Origin: an uncultured Prevotellaceae bacterium
GTDB lineage: Bacteria > Bacteroidota > Bacteroidia > Bacteroidales > Muribaculaceae
Direction of reading: 5' to 3'
Length of the DNA stretch: 62,122 bases
Assembly (NCBI GenBank): GCA_945921235.1
Contig: CAMEKH010000002.1
Location: 1-62,122, forward strand
A model generated the notes under the pieces. That model had not been told where the DNA came from and ran no database searches. It saw only the letters and a program-made list of their open reading frames with translations. Below, piece after piece: positions 18,359 through 27,287 of this stretch; the first letter of the stretch is position 1, and each line of letters begins with the position of its first letter. The position numbers were made by a program, and so were the translations under genes.

Positions 18359-19562
18359 TAATATTAAATGTAAAACCACTTTGTCCCGACTTGCCCATTC
18401 CGAAATCAAGACGTACATTCACCCTTTTCTTAAATTCCCAACGATAGCCTATACCATAATTGGGAAGTATATGATTGAACGTACTGCTATCGTGAAAAAC
18501 ATTCCCGGCACCTATCCACACCACTATGCCATTGCGTCGCCACACGTGCTGGCGTAGTTCTACTTGTGCTGCAAGACAATGCTTGTCGCGATAACGACCT
18601 TCATAGTATCCACGCATACTGCCACCCATTCCGAGCTTTGCCATATTAGCCCAAGTGGGCGAGCCGAAATTGAATTCTCCCGAAATGTCACCGGCGATTA
18701 TGCCTCCTTTCCACACCTGTTTGTAGGCACACATTCTCACATTAGTGGTGCTGAAGGCATTATCATTACCAATCCATTTCGGTCGAAACATTTGCGATAA
18801 ATAAACATAGCAACCTCTACTTGCATTGGTTATCATATCGCGCGAATCATATTGAATGGTAAAGCCCAATCCATAATTATTGAATTTCAACGGCATTCCT
18901 TCAAATAGGTGTTGATTCTTGTCGATATTTGAACCTTTTATATAATCCCATGCCAGCATTGGTCCGGCGTAGAGATTTTTTACTATCTTAAAAAGAAATT
19001 CCGCCGACACATTTGCCTGAAAACGCTTCATCTGCGTTTCATTATCATCATTATCGGCATTGTCATATCCTATTCCCCAATAATATGTGGGAAATGAATA
19101 CAAATATAATTTGTAATTCAATCGATAACGGTCGTGAGGAAACAAATTATTTCCTCTTATTCCTACCATCCAAAATCCCACTGTGGAGAAGCTGCTGTAG
19201 AGCGACACATTCGATGGTTGCATTGTGTAGTCACACCCCGACATACGATACAAACCTGCGCCTACAAGTCCTATCCCGAATTTCGTATCCGATGAATAAT
19301 ACGGACCTCCTATGAAATTTATATCGAATTTTTTATTATTATCTTTATTGGCATCACTGAAATATGAAATAAACCTCTGGATAAGGTTCTTCTTAATAAT
19401 AGCTGTATCGCACGACGGCATTGCTTCTTCATGCCTCATGTTTCCTTTCTCCATATCGCAATTCTCAGTCACAAAGCCCAAGCTATCGCTAACTTCATGC
19501 GATGCTGATATAGTGCATAATGGAAAAAATATAGTAATTATCAAAACCAACAGATTCTTCAT
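18345..19562 (-). CDS. Omp85/BamA-like outer membrane beta-barrel protein (surface antigen D15 family)
   Basis: 405 residues with a signal peptide (MKNLLVLIITIFFPLCTISAS) and a C-terminal barrel ending in an aromatic residue (FTFNINEAF), the outer-membrane insertion signature. Barrel motifs of the bacterial surface antigen family are present: GLGFTIQYDSRDMITNASRGCYV and MGGSMRGYYEGRYRDKHCLAAQVELRQ, the latter containing an RGY loop similar to VRGF/Y of Omp85 proteins. It is too short for BamA and has no POTRA domains, so it is a POTRA-less relative of unknown cargo. It is co-transcribed with the EptA-like gene. Confidence 0.8.
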   Translation of the reverse strand: MKNLLVLIITIFFPLCTISASHEVSDSLGFVTENCDMEKGNMRHEEAMPSCDTAIIKKNLIQRFISYFSDANKDNNKKFDINFIGGPYYSSDTKFGIGLVGAGLYRMSGCDYTMQPSNVSLYSSFSTVGFWMVGIRGNNLFPHDRYRLNYKLYLYSFPTYYWGIGYDNADNDDNETQMKRFQANVSAEFLFKIVKNLYAGPMLAWDYIKGSNIDKNQHLFEGMPLKFNNYGLGFTIQYDSRDMITNASRGCYVYLSQMFRPKWIGNDNAFSTTNVRMCAYKQVWKGGIIAGDISGEFNFGSPTWANMAKLGMGGSMRGYYEGRYRDKHCLAAQVELRQHVWRRNGIVVWIGAGNVFHDSSTFNHILPNYGIGYRWEFKKRVNVRLDFGMGKSGQSGFTFNINEAF

Positions 19563-19658
19563 AATAACAAAATCATCATTTTTTCTAAATGGGTTGTAAA
19601 ATTAGTATTTTTTAATCATATATAGACTATGATTTTCCTACAAAAAACTTAAATCTGA

Positions 19659-19666
19659 CAAAACTA
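19659..19666 (-). promoter_or_regulatory. -7 box (TAGTTTTG) for the Omp85-like gene
   Basis: TAGTTTTG fits TAnnTTTG and lies 97 bases before the start at 19562. The upstream element is unclear. Confidence 0.35.
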
Positions 19667-19740
19667 CCACTTTTGCTTACCTTTATCCCTTTATTCCATA
19701 TTCTTTTGGTACTTCTATTCTCTTTCTCCGCAAAATGATA

Positions 19741-19748
19741 TAACTTTG
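19741..19748 (+). promoter_or_regulatory. -7 box (TAACTTTG) for the chromate transporter-folC operon
   Basis: TAACTTTG fits TAnnTTTG and lies 24 bases before the ATG at 19773. Confidence 0.5.
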
Positions 19749-19772
19749 CATTATTATTTAATATAATCTGTG

Positions 19773-20360
19773 ATGAACAATCTTTATTTCAAACTTTTCC
19801 TTTCTTTTCTTAAAATAGGAGCTTTCACTTTCGGCGGAGGTTGGGCTATGATTTCAATAATCGAGCGTGAGATTGTCGAAAAACATCAATGGATAACGAA
19901 AGCCGATTTTCTCGACTTGCTTGCCGTGGCTCAATCTATGCCGGGAATCCTTGCCGTGAACATATCGGTGGTTATAGGTGATAATCTAAGAGGATTAAAA
20001 GGTAGCATAGTGTCGGCTCTCGGTACGATTCTGCCTTCTTTTATTATAATCCTCTCTATTGCAGTTTTCCTCACCCCCGATGCAATCAAGAATAATGAAC
20101 TTATAAGCAATATTTTCCGTGGTATCCGACCTGCTGTTGTGGCTTTGATTGTTGCTCCGGTACTTACCACTGCAAAAGCTGCCAAAATCAATTGGAAAAC
20201 GGTTGCTATTCCTATTATTGTGGCGCTGTTTATTTATTCGAAAGTTCCATTCATTTCCAATCCTATTACTTTCATAATTGCAGGCGGATTAGGAGGTTAC
20301 GTTTATTACATAAAGCATCAAAACGGCTCTATTGCCAATAAAAAGGAGGCTTCGAAATGA
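19773..20360 (+). CDS. Chromate transporter, first half (CHR family)
   Basis: 195-residue single-domain CHR membrane protein. The start is the ATG at 19773; an upstream GTG adds only one residue. The family signature is at the N terminus (FLKIGAFTFGGGWAMISIIEREIV), followed by SMPGILAVNISVVIGD and several helices. CHR proteins of this short type act as heteromeric pairs; the second half begins inside the stop codon of this gene (ATGA overlap at 20357). The true substrate in gut-type anaerobes is uncertain; chromate or sulfate-like anions are the known family substrates. Confidence 0.9.
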   Translation: MNNLYFKLFLSFLKIGAFTFGGGWAMISIIEREIVEKHQWITKADFLDLLAVAQSMPGILAVNISVVIGDNLRGLKGSIVSALGTILPSFIIILSIAVFLTPDAIKNNELISNIFRGIRPAVVALIVAPVLTTAKAAKINWKTVAIPIIVALFIYSKVPFISNPITFIIAGGLGGYVYYIKHQNGSIANKKEASK

Positions 20361-20896
20361 GTATATATATCAAACTTATCTGGTCTTACTTGAAAATAGG
20401 TCTATTCGGATTTGGCGGTGGATATGCAATGCTTTCACTTATTCAGCGTGAAGTGGTTGATAGTGGTTGGATTTCAAGCACCATGTTCACTGACATTGTT
20501 GCTATATCACAAATGACACCCGGACCGATTGGCATCAATAGTGCCACATATATTGGCTATGTTGTTACAGGAAGCGTTTGGGGTTCACTCCTTGCTACAT
20601 TCACAGTGGTTATGCCTCCATTTATTCTTGTGCTCTATGCAAGCCACTTTATTCGCAAGCACAAAGAAAGTGCAATAATCAAAGGTGTTTTTATGGGATT
20701 GCGACCTGTCGTTGTAGGATTAATAGCTTCAGCAGCCTTACTCCTTATGAACAATGATAACTTCGGTTCTACTCACATCGACTGCATTAAGAGTATTGCT
20801 ATATGCGTAGCATCTTTTTGCATAGTCTACTTCACTAAAATTCACCCTATTTTCGTAATTATAGCCGCCGGAATAATTGGCGCATTAATATATTGA
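20357..20896 (+). CDS. Chromate transporter, second half (CHR family)
   Basis: 179-residue partner of the preceding gene, with the parallel signature YLKIGLFGFGGGYAMLSLIQREVV and SQMTPGPIGINSATYIGY, and five to six membrane helices. Its start codon overlaps the stop of the first half by 4 bases, which fits stoichiometric coupled synthesis. Only three bases separate it from folC downstream. Confidence 0.9.
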   Translation: MSIYIKLIWSYLKIGLFGFGGGYAMLSLIQREVVDSGWISSTMFTDIVAISQMTPGPIGINSATYIGYVVTGSVWGSLLATFTVVMPPFILVLYASHFIRKHKESAIIKGVFMGLRPVVVGLIASAALLLMNNDNFGSTHIDCIKSIAICVASFCIVYFTKIHPIFVIIAAGIIGALIY

Positions 20897-20899
20897 ATT

Positions 20900-22189
20900 A
20901 TGACCTACCAAGAAACGATTGATTATTTATATACGCAAGTGCCGATGTTCCAACGCATCGGCAGCAAAGCCTATAAACCCGGACTTGAAACAAGCCGACA
21001 ACTCGATGATATGTTTGGAAACCCACACAAGCAATTCCCTTGCATTCATGTGGCTGGAACAAATGGAAAAGGTTCGGTTTCACACACATTAGCTTCTATT
21101 CTTCAAGAGTCGGGATATAAAGTCGGACTATACACATCTCCGCATCTTATCGACTTTAGAGAACGCATAAGGGTTAACGGCGAGATGATTCCCGAGCAAT
21201 GCGTAGTGGAATTTGTGGAAAATTTCTTAAAAAGCAATTTCAACGGAAATCCATCTTTCTTTGAGCTGACCACCACCATGGCATTTGACTATTTCCGCCG
21301 TGAGAAAGTTGATATAGCCGTGATTGAAGTAGGATTGGGTGGACGTCTTGATTGCACTAACATTATCACTCCTATTCTTAGCATAATCACCAATATATCA
21401 TTCGACCACACTCAATTCCTCGGAAACACTCTCGCAGCTATTGCCGGCGAAAAAGCCGGAATTATTAAGCATGGCATTCCGGTGGTAATTGGCGAGGCTG
21501 ATGGCGAGGTCCGACGTGTTTTTGAATCAAAAGCTCTGTCGGAGCATTCACCTATAGTTTTTGCAAGTGAAAACTGCTTGATTAAAGAGTGGAATAAGAA
21601 CAATGAGAATCTCGTTTTAAGCACTATAGGCTATGGCATAATAATTGATGAGCTTTCGGGCGATTGTCAGCTGAAAAATGCTAATACCGTGCTTAACTCC
21701 ATTCCTCTTCTACGCTCTGCCGGATTGAAGATAACAGATAGTGCAATACATTCAGGTTTCAGCAATGTGTGCAAAATATCGGGATTGATGGGGCGTTGGA
21801 CGGCAATCCGAAAAAGCCCTGATGTAGTGTGCGACACCGGTCATAATATCGGTGGTTTTCAATATATTACTCATCAATTGCGCGAAATTGATTGCAGCCG
21901 TCTGCGCATTGTCATAGGATTCGTGAGCGATAAAGATGTGAGCCACATTCTCGAACTTTTACCCTCCGATGCCGAATACTACTTTACACAAGCGTCAGTA
22001 CCTCGCGCTATGGACTGCCACACTTTGGCATCACTCGCATCAGAACGCCATTTGCGCGGGCGTTGCTTCGCATCAGTGGCTGAAGCATACAATATGGCAC
22101 TAAAAGAAAGTGCCGCCACCGACTTTATTTACGTAGGAGGCAGCACTTTTGTAGTAGCTGATTTGCTTTCTTTGGTGAAAAACGGTTAG
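20900..22189 (+). CDS. folC: Folylpolyglutamate synthase / dihydrofolate synthase
   Basis: Cytosolic Mur-ligase-family enzyme that adds glutamate to dihydropteroate and/or folates. 429 residues, with the P-loop GTNGKGS at 53-59, then TSPHL, the central DHTQFLGNTLAAIAGEKAGI segment and the C-terminal CDTGHNIGG motif. It is the last gene of the operon with the two chromate-transporter halves, an arrangement with no obvious functional link. It ends 14 bases from the convergent ridA gene, with no clear terminator between. Confidence 0.97.
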   Translation: MTYQETIDYLYTQVPMFQRIGSKAYKPGLETSRQLDDMFGNPHKQFPCIHVAGTNGKGSVSHTLASILQESGYKVGLYTSPHLIDFRERIRVNGEMIPEQCVVEFVENFLKSNFNGNPSFFELTTTMAFDYFRREKVDIAVIEVGLGGRLDCTNIITPILSIITNISFDHTQFLGNTLAAIAGEKAGIIKHGIPVVIGEADGEVRRVFESKALSEHSPIVFASENCLIKEWNKNNENLVLSTIGYGIIIDELSGDCQLKNANTVLNSIPLLRSAGLKITDSAIHSGFSNVCKISGLMGRWTAIRKSPDVVCDTGHNIGGFQYITHQLREIDCSRLRIVIGFVSDKDVSHILELLPSDAEYYFTQASVPRAMDCHTLASLASERHLRGRCFASVAEAYNMALKESAATDFIYVGGSTFVVADLLSLVKNG

Positions 22190-22203
22190 TCAAACCTTTT
22201 TCA

Positions 22204-22578
22204 TTACAACGTAGCAATAACCTCAATCTCCACTAATGCTCTTTTGGGTAACTCTTTGACGGCTATTGCCGACCGTGCCGGGAATGGTTCACTGAATTCC
22301 TTGGCATAGACTTCATTCATCTCACCGAATAACGACATCTCGGCAAGATACACCGTTGTTTTAACCACATTATTCAAATTTGCCCCCTTTGCAGCCAATA
22401 TTGCCTTAATATTAGCTATTGCTTGAGCAGTCTGCTCCTTTATTCCATCGGGCATCTCTCCCGTAGCAGGATTTATGGCAATCTGTCCGGATAGAAACAT
22501 AAGATTTCCTGTGAGCACGGCATGGCTATAAGGCCCAATTGCCGCAGGAGCATTCGTTGCTTTAATTGTTTCTTTCAT
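22204..22578 (-). CDS. ridA: RidA-family enamine/imine deaminase
   Basis: 124-residue trimeric cytosolic enzyme that hydrolyses reactive 2-aminoacrylate-type enamines from PLP enzymes. It carries the family signature PARSAIAVKELPKRALVEIEVIA, with Arg102 and Glu118 matching the E. coli RidA active-site Arg and Glu. It starts 12 bases after the yihY stop on the same strand and is likely co-transcribed. Confidence 0.97.
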   Translation of the reverse strand: MKETIKATNAPAAIGPYSHAVLTGNLMFLSGQIAINPATGEMPDGIKEQTAQAIANIKAILAAKGANLNNVVKTTVYLAEMSLFGEMNEVYAKEFSEPFPARSAIAVKELPKRALVEIEVIATL

Positions 22579-22590
22579 AATATATTTGTT

Positions 22591-23928
22591 TTATTTTGAA
22601 TTAGTTATCAATATATCTTTTATAAGCATCTCGGTGTTCAATTTTACTTTAAGTTTATCATTGAGAAATCTCAAAGGCAACTCATATTTTTTATCGAACT
22701 CCTCAATAAATGATGAACACCCCGATGACCGCAGAGTCTCTACTACAGAACCAATTGTCAGAAGTTCTATATCAAATGCAGGTTGATAAGCATATTCGCG
22801 CTCATTTTTTCCCACAACCACCGAGAGCAACTTCACTTTCACCAATTCATCGATTACTTTGCCCACAAGCCTCACCGGAATTGAACATTCATCAGCAAAT
22901 TCAGCTTTCGTGAGGGCAGGGAGTGCAATTCCAAAGCGTCTGACTGCCACGGCAAGCACTATAATAGTGACATTCTCCTTGTATCTCTGTGATATGCTTC
23001 TTATTTCGTCGCGGAAACTAAAGCGGAATATATTCTGCGATGAGTAAGTAATTACTACACCCGACAGGCATATAAGCCACGACAATTGAATCCATATTAA
23101 AAGTAAAGGTAGAAACGCAAAACTACCATATATTGCATTGTATTTCGACACATATATTTGCCCGGTCACAAATAGCCATTGAACTATTTGGAATACACTT
23201 CCACACAGAATTCCCGGTATTAACGCACTAATAAACTTAACCCTGGTATTTGGTATTAAAATAAATGCTCCCGTAAAGAACATCCATATCAGCACCACAG
23301 GTGCAATATCAAGCAGTACGCCAACCATTGGCGATAGAAATGTTCCTGATGTAGCTACCGACATAAATATTGTGATTCCATTCGAACATATCATCAATAT
23401 GGGAAGTATCATGAATATCGCCGTGTAATCGGTTACTTTGCGATAAAACGTCCGTCCTCGCTTTTCGCCCCATATATGATTAAACGCATCTTCTACATTG
23501 CCGAGCAGACTTATAAGCGACCATAAAAGAAATACTATTCCTATGCCCAGAAATACGCCCTCCGATGACTGCGCCAAATAGGAATCGACAAACGACATTA
23601 CACTGGCCAACACGTCGCTTTGTAGCGGAAAAAACTTGAATATTTCCGACTCTACAATATTTTGAAATCCGAATCCTCGTCCTATCGCAAATATCATGGC
23701 AAGCACCGGAACCATAGCCAATATTGTGCTATAAGTGAGTGCACAGGCCTTCTGCTGAAGATTTTTGTCTAAAAAAGAATTTACTGATAAATTCACGGTC
23801 TTAATGAGATTTATCCACCACGTACTTCGGGTTTCATTCCACACATCTTTTATGCAATATCTGCAACATCTCACAAAATATCGCCGTAGCATATAAAGCA
23901 TTACTCTTATGCGTGTAAACAACCTCAT
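22591..23928 (-). CDS. yihY: YihY/BrkB-family inner membrane protein with cytoplasmic C-terminal domain
   Basis: 445 residues. About six membrane helices lie in residues 70-320 and include the family hallmarks KACALTYSTILAMVPVLAM and LIPNTRVKFISALIPG. The old name RNase BN is wrong for this family, and its function remains unsettled. After the membrane part, residues about 325-430 form a soluble tail that looks like a winged helix followed by a helical segment, which the short YihY proteins lack. It is upstream of and probably co-transcribed with ridA, and downstream of rnpB on the same strand. Confidence 0.88.
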   Translation of the reverse strand: MRLFTRIRVMLYMLRRYFVRCCRYCIKDVWNETRSTWWINLIKTVNLSVNSFLDKNLQQKACALTYSTILAMVPVLAMIFAIGRGFGFQNIVESEIFKFFPLQSDVLASVMSFVDSYLAQSSEGVFLGIGIVFLLWSLISLLGNVEDAFNHIWGEKRGRTFYRKVTDYTAIFMILPILMICSNGITIFMSVATSGTFLSPMVGVLLDIAPVVLIWMFFTGAFILIPNTRVKFISALIPGILCGSVFQIVQWLFVTGQIYVSKYNAIYGSFAFLPLLLIWIQLSWLICLSGVVITYSSQNIFRFSFRDEIRSISQRYKENVTIIVLAVAVRRFGIALPALTKAEFADECSIPVRLVGKVIDELVKVKLLSVVVGKNEREYAYQPAFDIELLTIGSVVETLRSSGCSSFIEEFDKKYELPLRFLNDKLKVKLNTEMLIKDILITNSK

Positions 23929-23977
23929 AACCTAAGCATTTTTTATATTACGTTATTTACTCGTTTATTCAAAAAAA

Positions 23978-24363
23978 GGCAGCACGGCTATAAGCCGGGT
24001 TATGTCGTAGCTCAGAACCTTTCGGCTCTTATGCCACGGTCTGTCATTTATCTGAACATGATGTTGCCACCATGCTTTAGCAGTCTACCCCTCGGCAATG
24101 GACGAGTAACCCTTAAATGCCGATATACTTGACCTTGCAACTCATAAGATGTGCGGCATGCAATGTCACCATCGCACCCGGTGGGCTCTTACCCCGCCTT
24201 TTCACCCTTACCTCCACTGCACGCATGCCATAGAGGCGGTTGTTTTCTGTCACATTACTCCACCCTCACAGATGGCTTCTCGTTAAGAAATATGATACTC
24301 TATGTTGCCCGGACTTTCCTCTCACCGCTCTTACGTCAGTGAGCGACAGACCGCCATACTGCC
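23978..24363 (-). ncRNA. rnpB: RNase P RNA, bacterial class A
   Basis: Catalytic RNA that removes tRNA 5' leaders. On the minus strand the 5' part has the conserved GAGAGGAAAGTCCGGGC block (around 24304-24325) and the 3' part the matching ACATAACCCGGCTTATAG block (around 23988-24006). The ends GGCAG...CTGCC pair as helix P1, giving about 386 nt, and a run of seven T residues follows directly as terminator. The upstream promoter fixes the 5' end to within a few bases. Confidence 0.95.
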
Positions 24364-24375
24364 TACATACAAGTG

Positions 24376-24406
24376 CAAATTTACACCCTTTTCTTCAATT
24401 ATCCAA
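24376..24406 (-). promoter_or_regulatory. Promoter of rnpB (TTG-N20-TAAATTTG)
   Basis: TTG at 24404-24406 and TAAATTTG at 24376-24383 are exactly 20 bases apart. The box ends 12 bases before the predicted RNA start, the expected geometry for the housekeeping sigma factor of this phylum. Confidence 0.8.
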
Positions 24407-24445
24407 CTCGATGCTTTATTTCTTTTTATTTAATACATGTTGAAC

Positions 24446-25777
24446 TTACGATGAATGTGTACTTTGCAAGGACATAATTTGTTTCGTCGGGCGAGGAAAT
24501 CTAAATATTATGGAAAGAGCTACCATTAGCACGAGGAACATTGTGTAGAACATATAGCGAGTGAATGAAACAGGTGATAATTGAGATAAACCGGCAGCAA
24601 GAAGAGCCTGTGCACCATAGGGAATAATACTTTGTACTATGCATGAGCAGGTGTCGAGAATACTTGCCACTTTGCGAGGCTGTAGCTTAAACTGATTGGA
24701 AATGCGTTTTGATAATTCACCCACTGTGATAATTGCAATAGTATTATTTGCTGTGCACAGATTCACAATGCTCACAAGCAAGGCAATACACGATTGTGCT
24801 CCGCGAGCTCCATTGATGTGGCGGGTAAGCCATTGAATAATGAAAGTAATGCCTCCATTGTGTTTTATTAATCCGAGCAGACCTGAGGCAAGAAGTGTAA
24901 CCACAATAAGGTCGCCCATACTCGTTATGCCTTCGCCCATAAAGAGCATCATATCCAATAAACCGTGTTTTGTGCATAATAATGCTATAATAGCCGAAAC
25001 TATTATTCCCATAATTAGTACAACAAGCACATTTATACCTATAGCCGCCATTACAATGACAACAAGGTAGGGAATGATAAGCAAAGAGTTGGTTGTAGAA
25101 GAAATAGGAATTGACGTTGCCGTTTGTCCTATTATGATATACACAATCAAGGTCAGCAATGCAGCCGGGGCGGCAATCCAGATATTAGCTTTGAATTTAT
25201 CGCTCATTGGGCAATCTTGACTTCGGGTTGCCGCTATTGTGGTGTCGGAAATAAACGATAGATTGTCGCCGAAAAACGAGCCACCTATTACGGCAGCGAC
25301 AAAAAACGAAGCATCGGCACCCAAATCGGCTGCAATGCCGGTGGCAAAGGGAGTGAGTGCAACAACCGTGCCCACTGAAGTGCCAATAGAAACAGAAATA
25401 AAACATGCAGACAGGAATATTCCGGGGATAATTAATTGCTGTGGCAGTGTGTTCAGAGTAAGTGACACCGTGGCATCGATAGCTCCGATTCCTTTAGCGA
25501 GTGAAGCAAATGCCCCTGCAAGAATAAAAATCCATATCATATAGAGAATATTCGTATTGGCTGCTCCTTTAGAAAAGATTTCAATCTTGTAGGTTAATGT
25601 GTTACTTCTTGTGGTTATTATCGCCCAAATTACAGCAACGATGAAAGCCACGGAAATCGGCACTTTGTAAAAATCTCCTATTGCTATTGAAGGCCATAAA
25701 TAAAAAAGGAGGAAAATCAATATTGGAGAAATAGCCAAAAAACCACGAGCCTTGGTCATTTTTGTTTCATTATCCAT
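24446..25777 (-). CDS. nhaC: Na+/H+ antiporter, NhaC family
   Basis: Inner-membrane antiporter of 443 residues with about eleven helices. The segment GGSFFGDNLSFISDTTIAATRSQDC is the family hallmark, with acidic and hydroxyl residues in the ion path, and FMGEGITSMGDLIVVTLLASG and LCTANNTIAIITVGEL are also typical. The start may be the first Met or Met7 (MTKARG). It is monocistronic and divergent from the PAP2 gene. A second, unrelated antiporter (NhaA) lies at 53673-55028. Confidence 0.93.
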   Translation of the reverse strand: MDNETKMTKARGFLAISPILIFLLFYLWPSIAIGDFYKVPISVAFIVAVIWAIITTRSNTLTYKIEIFSKGAANTNILYMIWIFILAGAFASLAKGIGAIDATVSLTLNTLPQQLIIPGIFLSACFISVSIGTSVGTVVALTPFATGIAADLGADASFFVAAVIGGSFFGDNLSFISDTTIAATRSQDCPMSDKFKANIWIAAPAALLTLIVYIIIGQTATSIPISSTTNSLLIIPYLVVIVMAAIGINVLVVLIMGIIVSAIIALLCTKHGLLDMMLFMGEGITSMGDLIVVTLLASGLLGLIKHNGGITFIIQWLTRHINGARGAQSCIALLVSIVNLCTANNTIAIITVGELSKRISNQFKLQPRKVASILDTCSCIVQSIIPYGAQALLAAGLSQLSPVSFTRYMFYTMFLVLMVALSIIFRFPRPTKQIMSLQSTHSS

Positions 25778-25797
25778 AGTTACTATTAATTTTAAGA

Positions 25798-25805
25798 CAA
25801 AAGTA
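25798..25805 (-). promoter_or_regulatory. -7 box (TACTTTTG) for nhaC
   Basis: TACTTTTG fits TAnnTTTG, 21 bases before the nhaC start. It lies back to back with the box for the PAP2 gene at 25829. Confidence 0.5.
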
Positions 25806-25828
25806 ATAAAAAATCGATTATTATTATA

Positions 25829-25836
25829 TACCTTTG
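25829..25836 (+). promoter_or_regulatory. -7 box (TACCTTTG) for the PAP2 gene
   Basis: TACCTTTG fits TAnnTTTG and reads toward the PAP2 gene, giving a predicted leader of roughly 90 bases. Confidence 0.45.
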
Positions 25837-25930
25837 TTATATCAAAACTATATCTAATGAAGTTTACATGGTTTTTCGACCAAGGGTATGTGAAATCAAT
25901 AGGTAGAATTGGGTAAATATAGGATTAAAA

Positions 25931-27160
25931 ATGAAAGATAAAATAATATTTTTCGGCATAATATTAGTGCTAATATGCGGAGGTGGGATATCGGCTTATG
26001 GTAATGAAGTAGACGTCGATACCACAAAGCATTCCTATTCGTATCTTGTAGCAAAGCACGATTTCTACAAAATGCTGTATGCAGGAGTCCCATTAATAGG
26101 TGCAGGACTTTCAGTGCATAGCTCTAACGATAATTTCAGGAGTTTTCGCAACGAATATGCTAAGCAATATCACACACACTATGACGATTATTTGCAATAC
26201 TCACCTGCGGCGGTTATGCTTGCAATGAAAGCGTGTGGAGTGAAAGGTCGCAGTTCGTGGGGGAGAATGTTAGTGTCAGATGCTTTTTCGGTAGCATTAA
26301 TGGCAAGTGTGGTAAATACGTTGAAACACACTGTGAATGAGAAACGTCCTGATGGTTCAAACTTGCGCTCATTTCCTTCAGGGCACACAGCTACGGCATT
26401 TATGTGCGCCACAATGTTGCATAAGGAATATGGACATATCAGTCCGTGGATAAGTGTTGGAGGCTATACGATAGCAACAGTGACAGGTGTTAGCCGAATA
26501 TTGAATAACAAGCACTGGATTTGTGATGTGATGGTAGGTGCGGGAATCGGTATAATAACCACGGAAATAGGATATTTTCTTTCCGACTTGATTTTCAGGG
26601 ATAAAGGATTGAATAAGTTTGAATTACCACATCGCTATGGGCGTTGGCACAAGCCATCGTTCATGGGCTTGTATGTAGGCTATAATATGTCGGGTTCAGA
26701 ATTTACTACACCTTATGGACGTATAAGCACAAATCTTGGAGTGAATATGGGATTGGAGGGTGCATATTATTTCAATCCGTATATCGGAATAGGAGCGAGG
26801 GCGAATTTTGTCGACATGCCGCTGAAAATGAATAATGAGGTGCTTCCGCATGATATTGAGCTGAATTCGGCATGTGCCGGTTTGTATCTTTCATATCCTT
26901 TCTCATCATTAGTACAAGTGAATGCAAAAGTTCTTGGCGGATTCAATCATTATTCGCAGTTCACATTAGCTGATGACTATATGCTTGGAGGAAACAATAG
27001 CGGAGTGTTCAGTGCAGGATTATCACTTGTGTTAATGTCGAGCCGAGCATTTAATTTGCGTTTTTTCTGTGATTACAATAATATGAAATCATTCGTTAGA
27101 GAGTCATCGAGCAATCTGCACACATTTACGGCAGGGAGTACACTTGGTGTGAATTTCTAA
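25931..27160 (+). CDS. PAP2-family phosphatase with C-terminal outer-membrane-barrel-like domain
   Basis: 409 residues: signal sequence or anchor (1-25), PAP2 acid-phosphatase domain (about 40-220), then a beta-rich domain (about 235-409). All three PAP2 signatures are present: KHTVNEKRP, FPSGHTA and SRILNNKHWICDVMVGAGIG (KxxxxxxRP / PSGH / SRxxxxxHxxxD). The C-terminal part alternates hydrophobic and polar residues (GLYVGYNMSG, GVNMGLEGAYYFNPYIGIGARANF, LGVNF end), as in small outer-membrane barrels. A lipid A or undecaprenyl-pyrophosphate substrate is typical of the family; which one applies here is not known. Placement in the outer membrane is inferred from the barrel-like tail. Confidence 0.85.
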   Translation: MKDKIIFFGIILVLICGGGISAYGNEVDVDTTKHSYSYLVAKHDFYKMLYAGVPLIGAGLSVHSSNDNFRSFRNEYAKQYHTHYDDYLQYSPAAVMLAMKACGVKGRSSWGRMLVSDAFSVALMASVVNTLKHTVNEKRPDGSNLRSFPSGHTATAFMCATMLHKEYGHISPWISVGGYTIATVTGVSRILNNKHWICDVMVGAGIGIITTEIGYFLSDLIFRDKGLNKFELPHRYGRWHKPSFMGLYVGYNMSGSEFTTPYGRISTNLGVNMGLEGAYYFNPYIGIGARANFVDMPLKMNNEVLPHDIELNSACAGLYLSYPFSSLVQVNAKVLGGFNHYSQFTLADDYMLGGNNSGVFSAGLSLVLMSSRAFNLRFFCDYNNMKSFVRESSSNLHTFTAGSTLGVNF

Positions 27161-27237
27161 TATTATAGAGTGCTTGTGAGTGTCAAATAGCACGATAAGC
27201 AATAGTAGCATTGTCGTATTATCCTATGAAGTTTTTA

Positions 27238-27269
27238 TTGGGAAGTGTGGTTGAGTTTTTGTATCTTTG
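27238..27269 (+). promoter_or_regulatory. Promoter of the DPP IV-like gene (TTG-N21-TATCTTTG)
   Basis: TTG at 27238-27240 and TATCTTTG at 27262-27269. The expected transcript start near 27277 lies downstream of a possible TTG start codon at 27267, so translation must begin at 27288 or 27291. Confidence 0.6.
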
Positions 27270-27287
27270 CATAAAATTAGGAAAGTG

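Noticed and set aside
22591-23928. Calling the membrane protein ribonuclease BN
   Set aside because: That name is a historical misannotation of YihY-type membrane proteins, which have no nuclease motifs.
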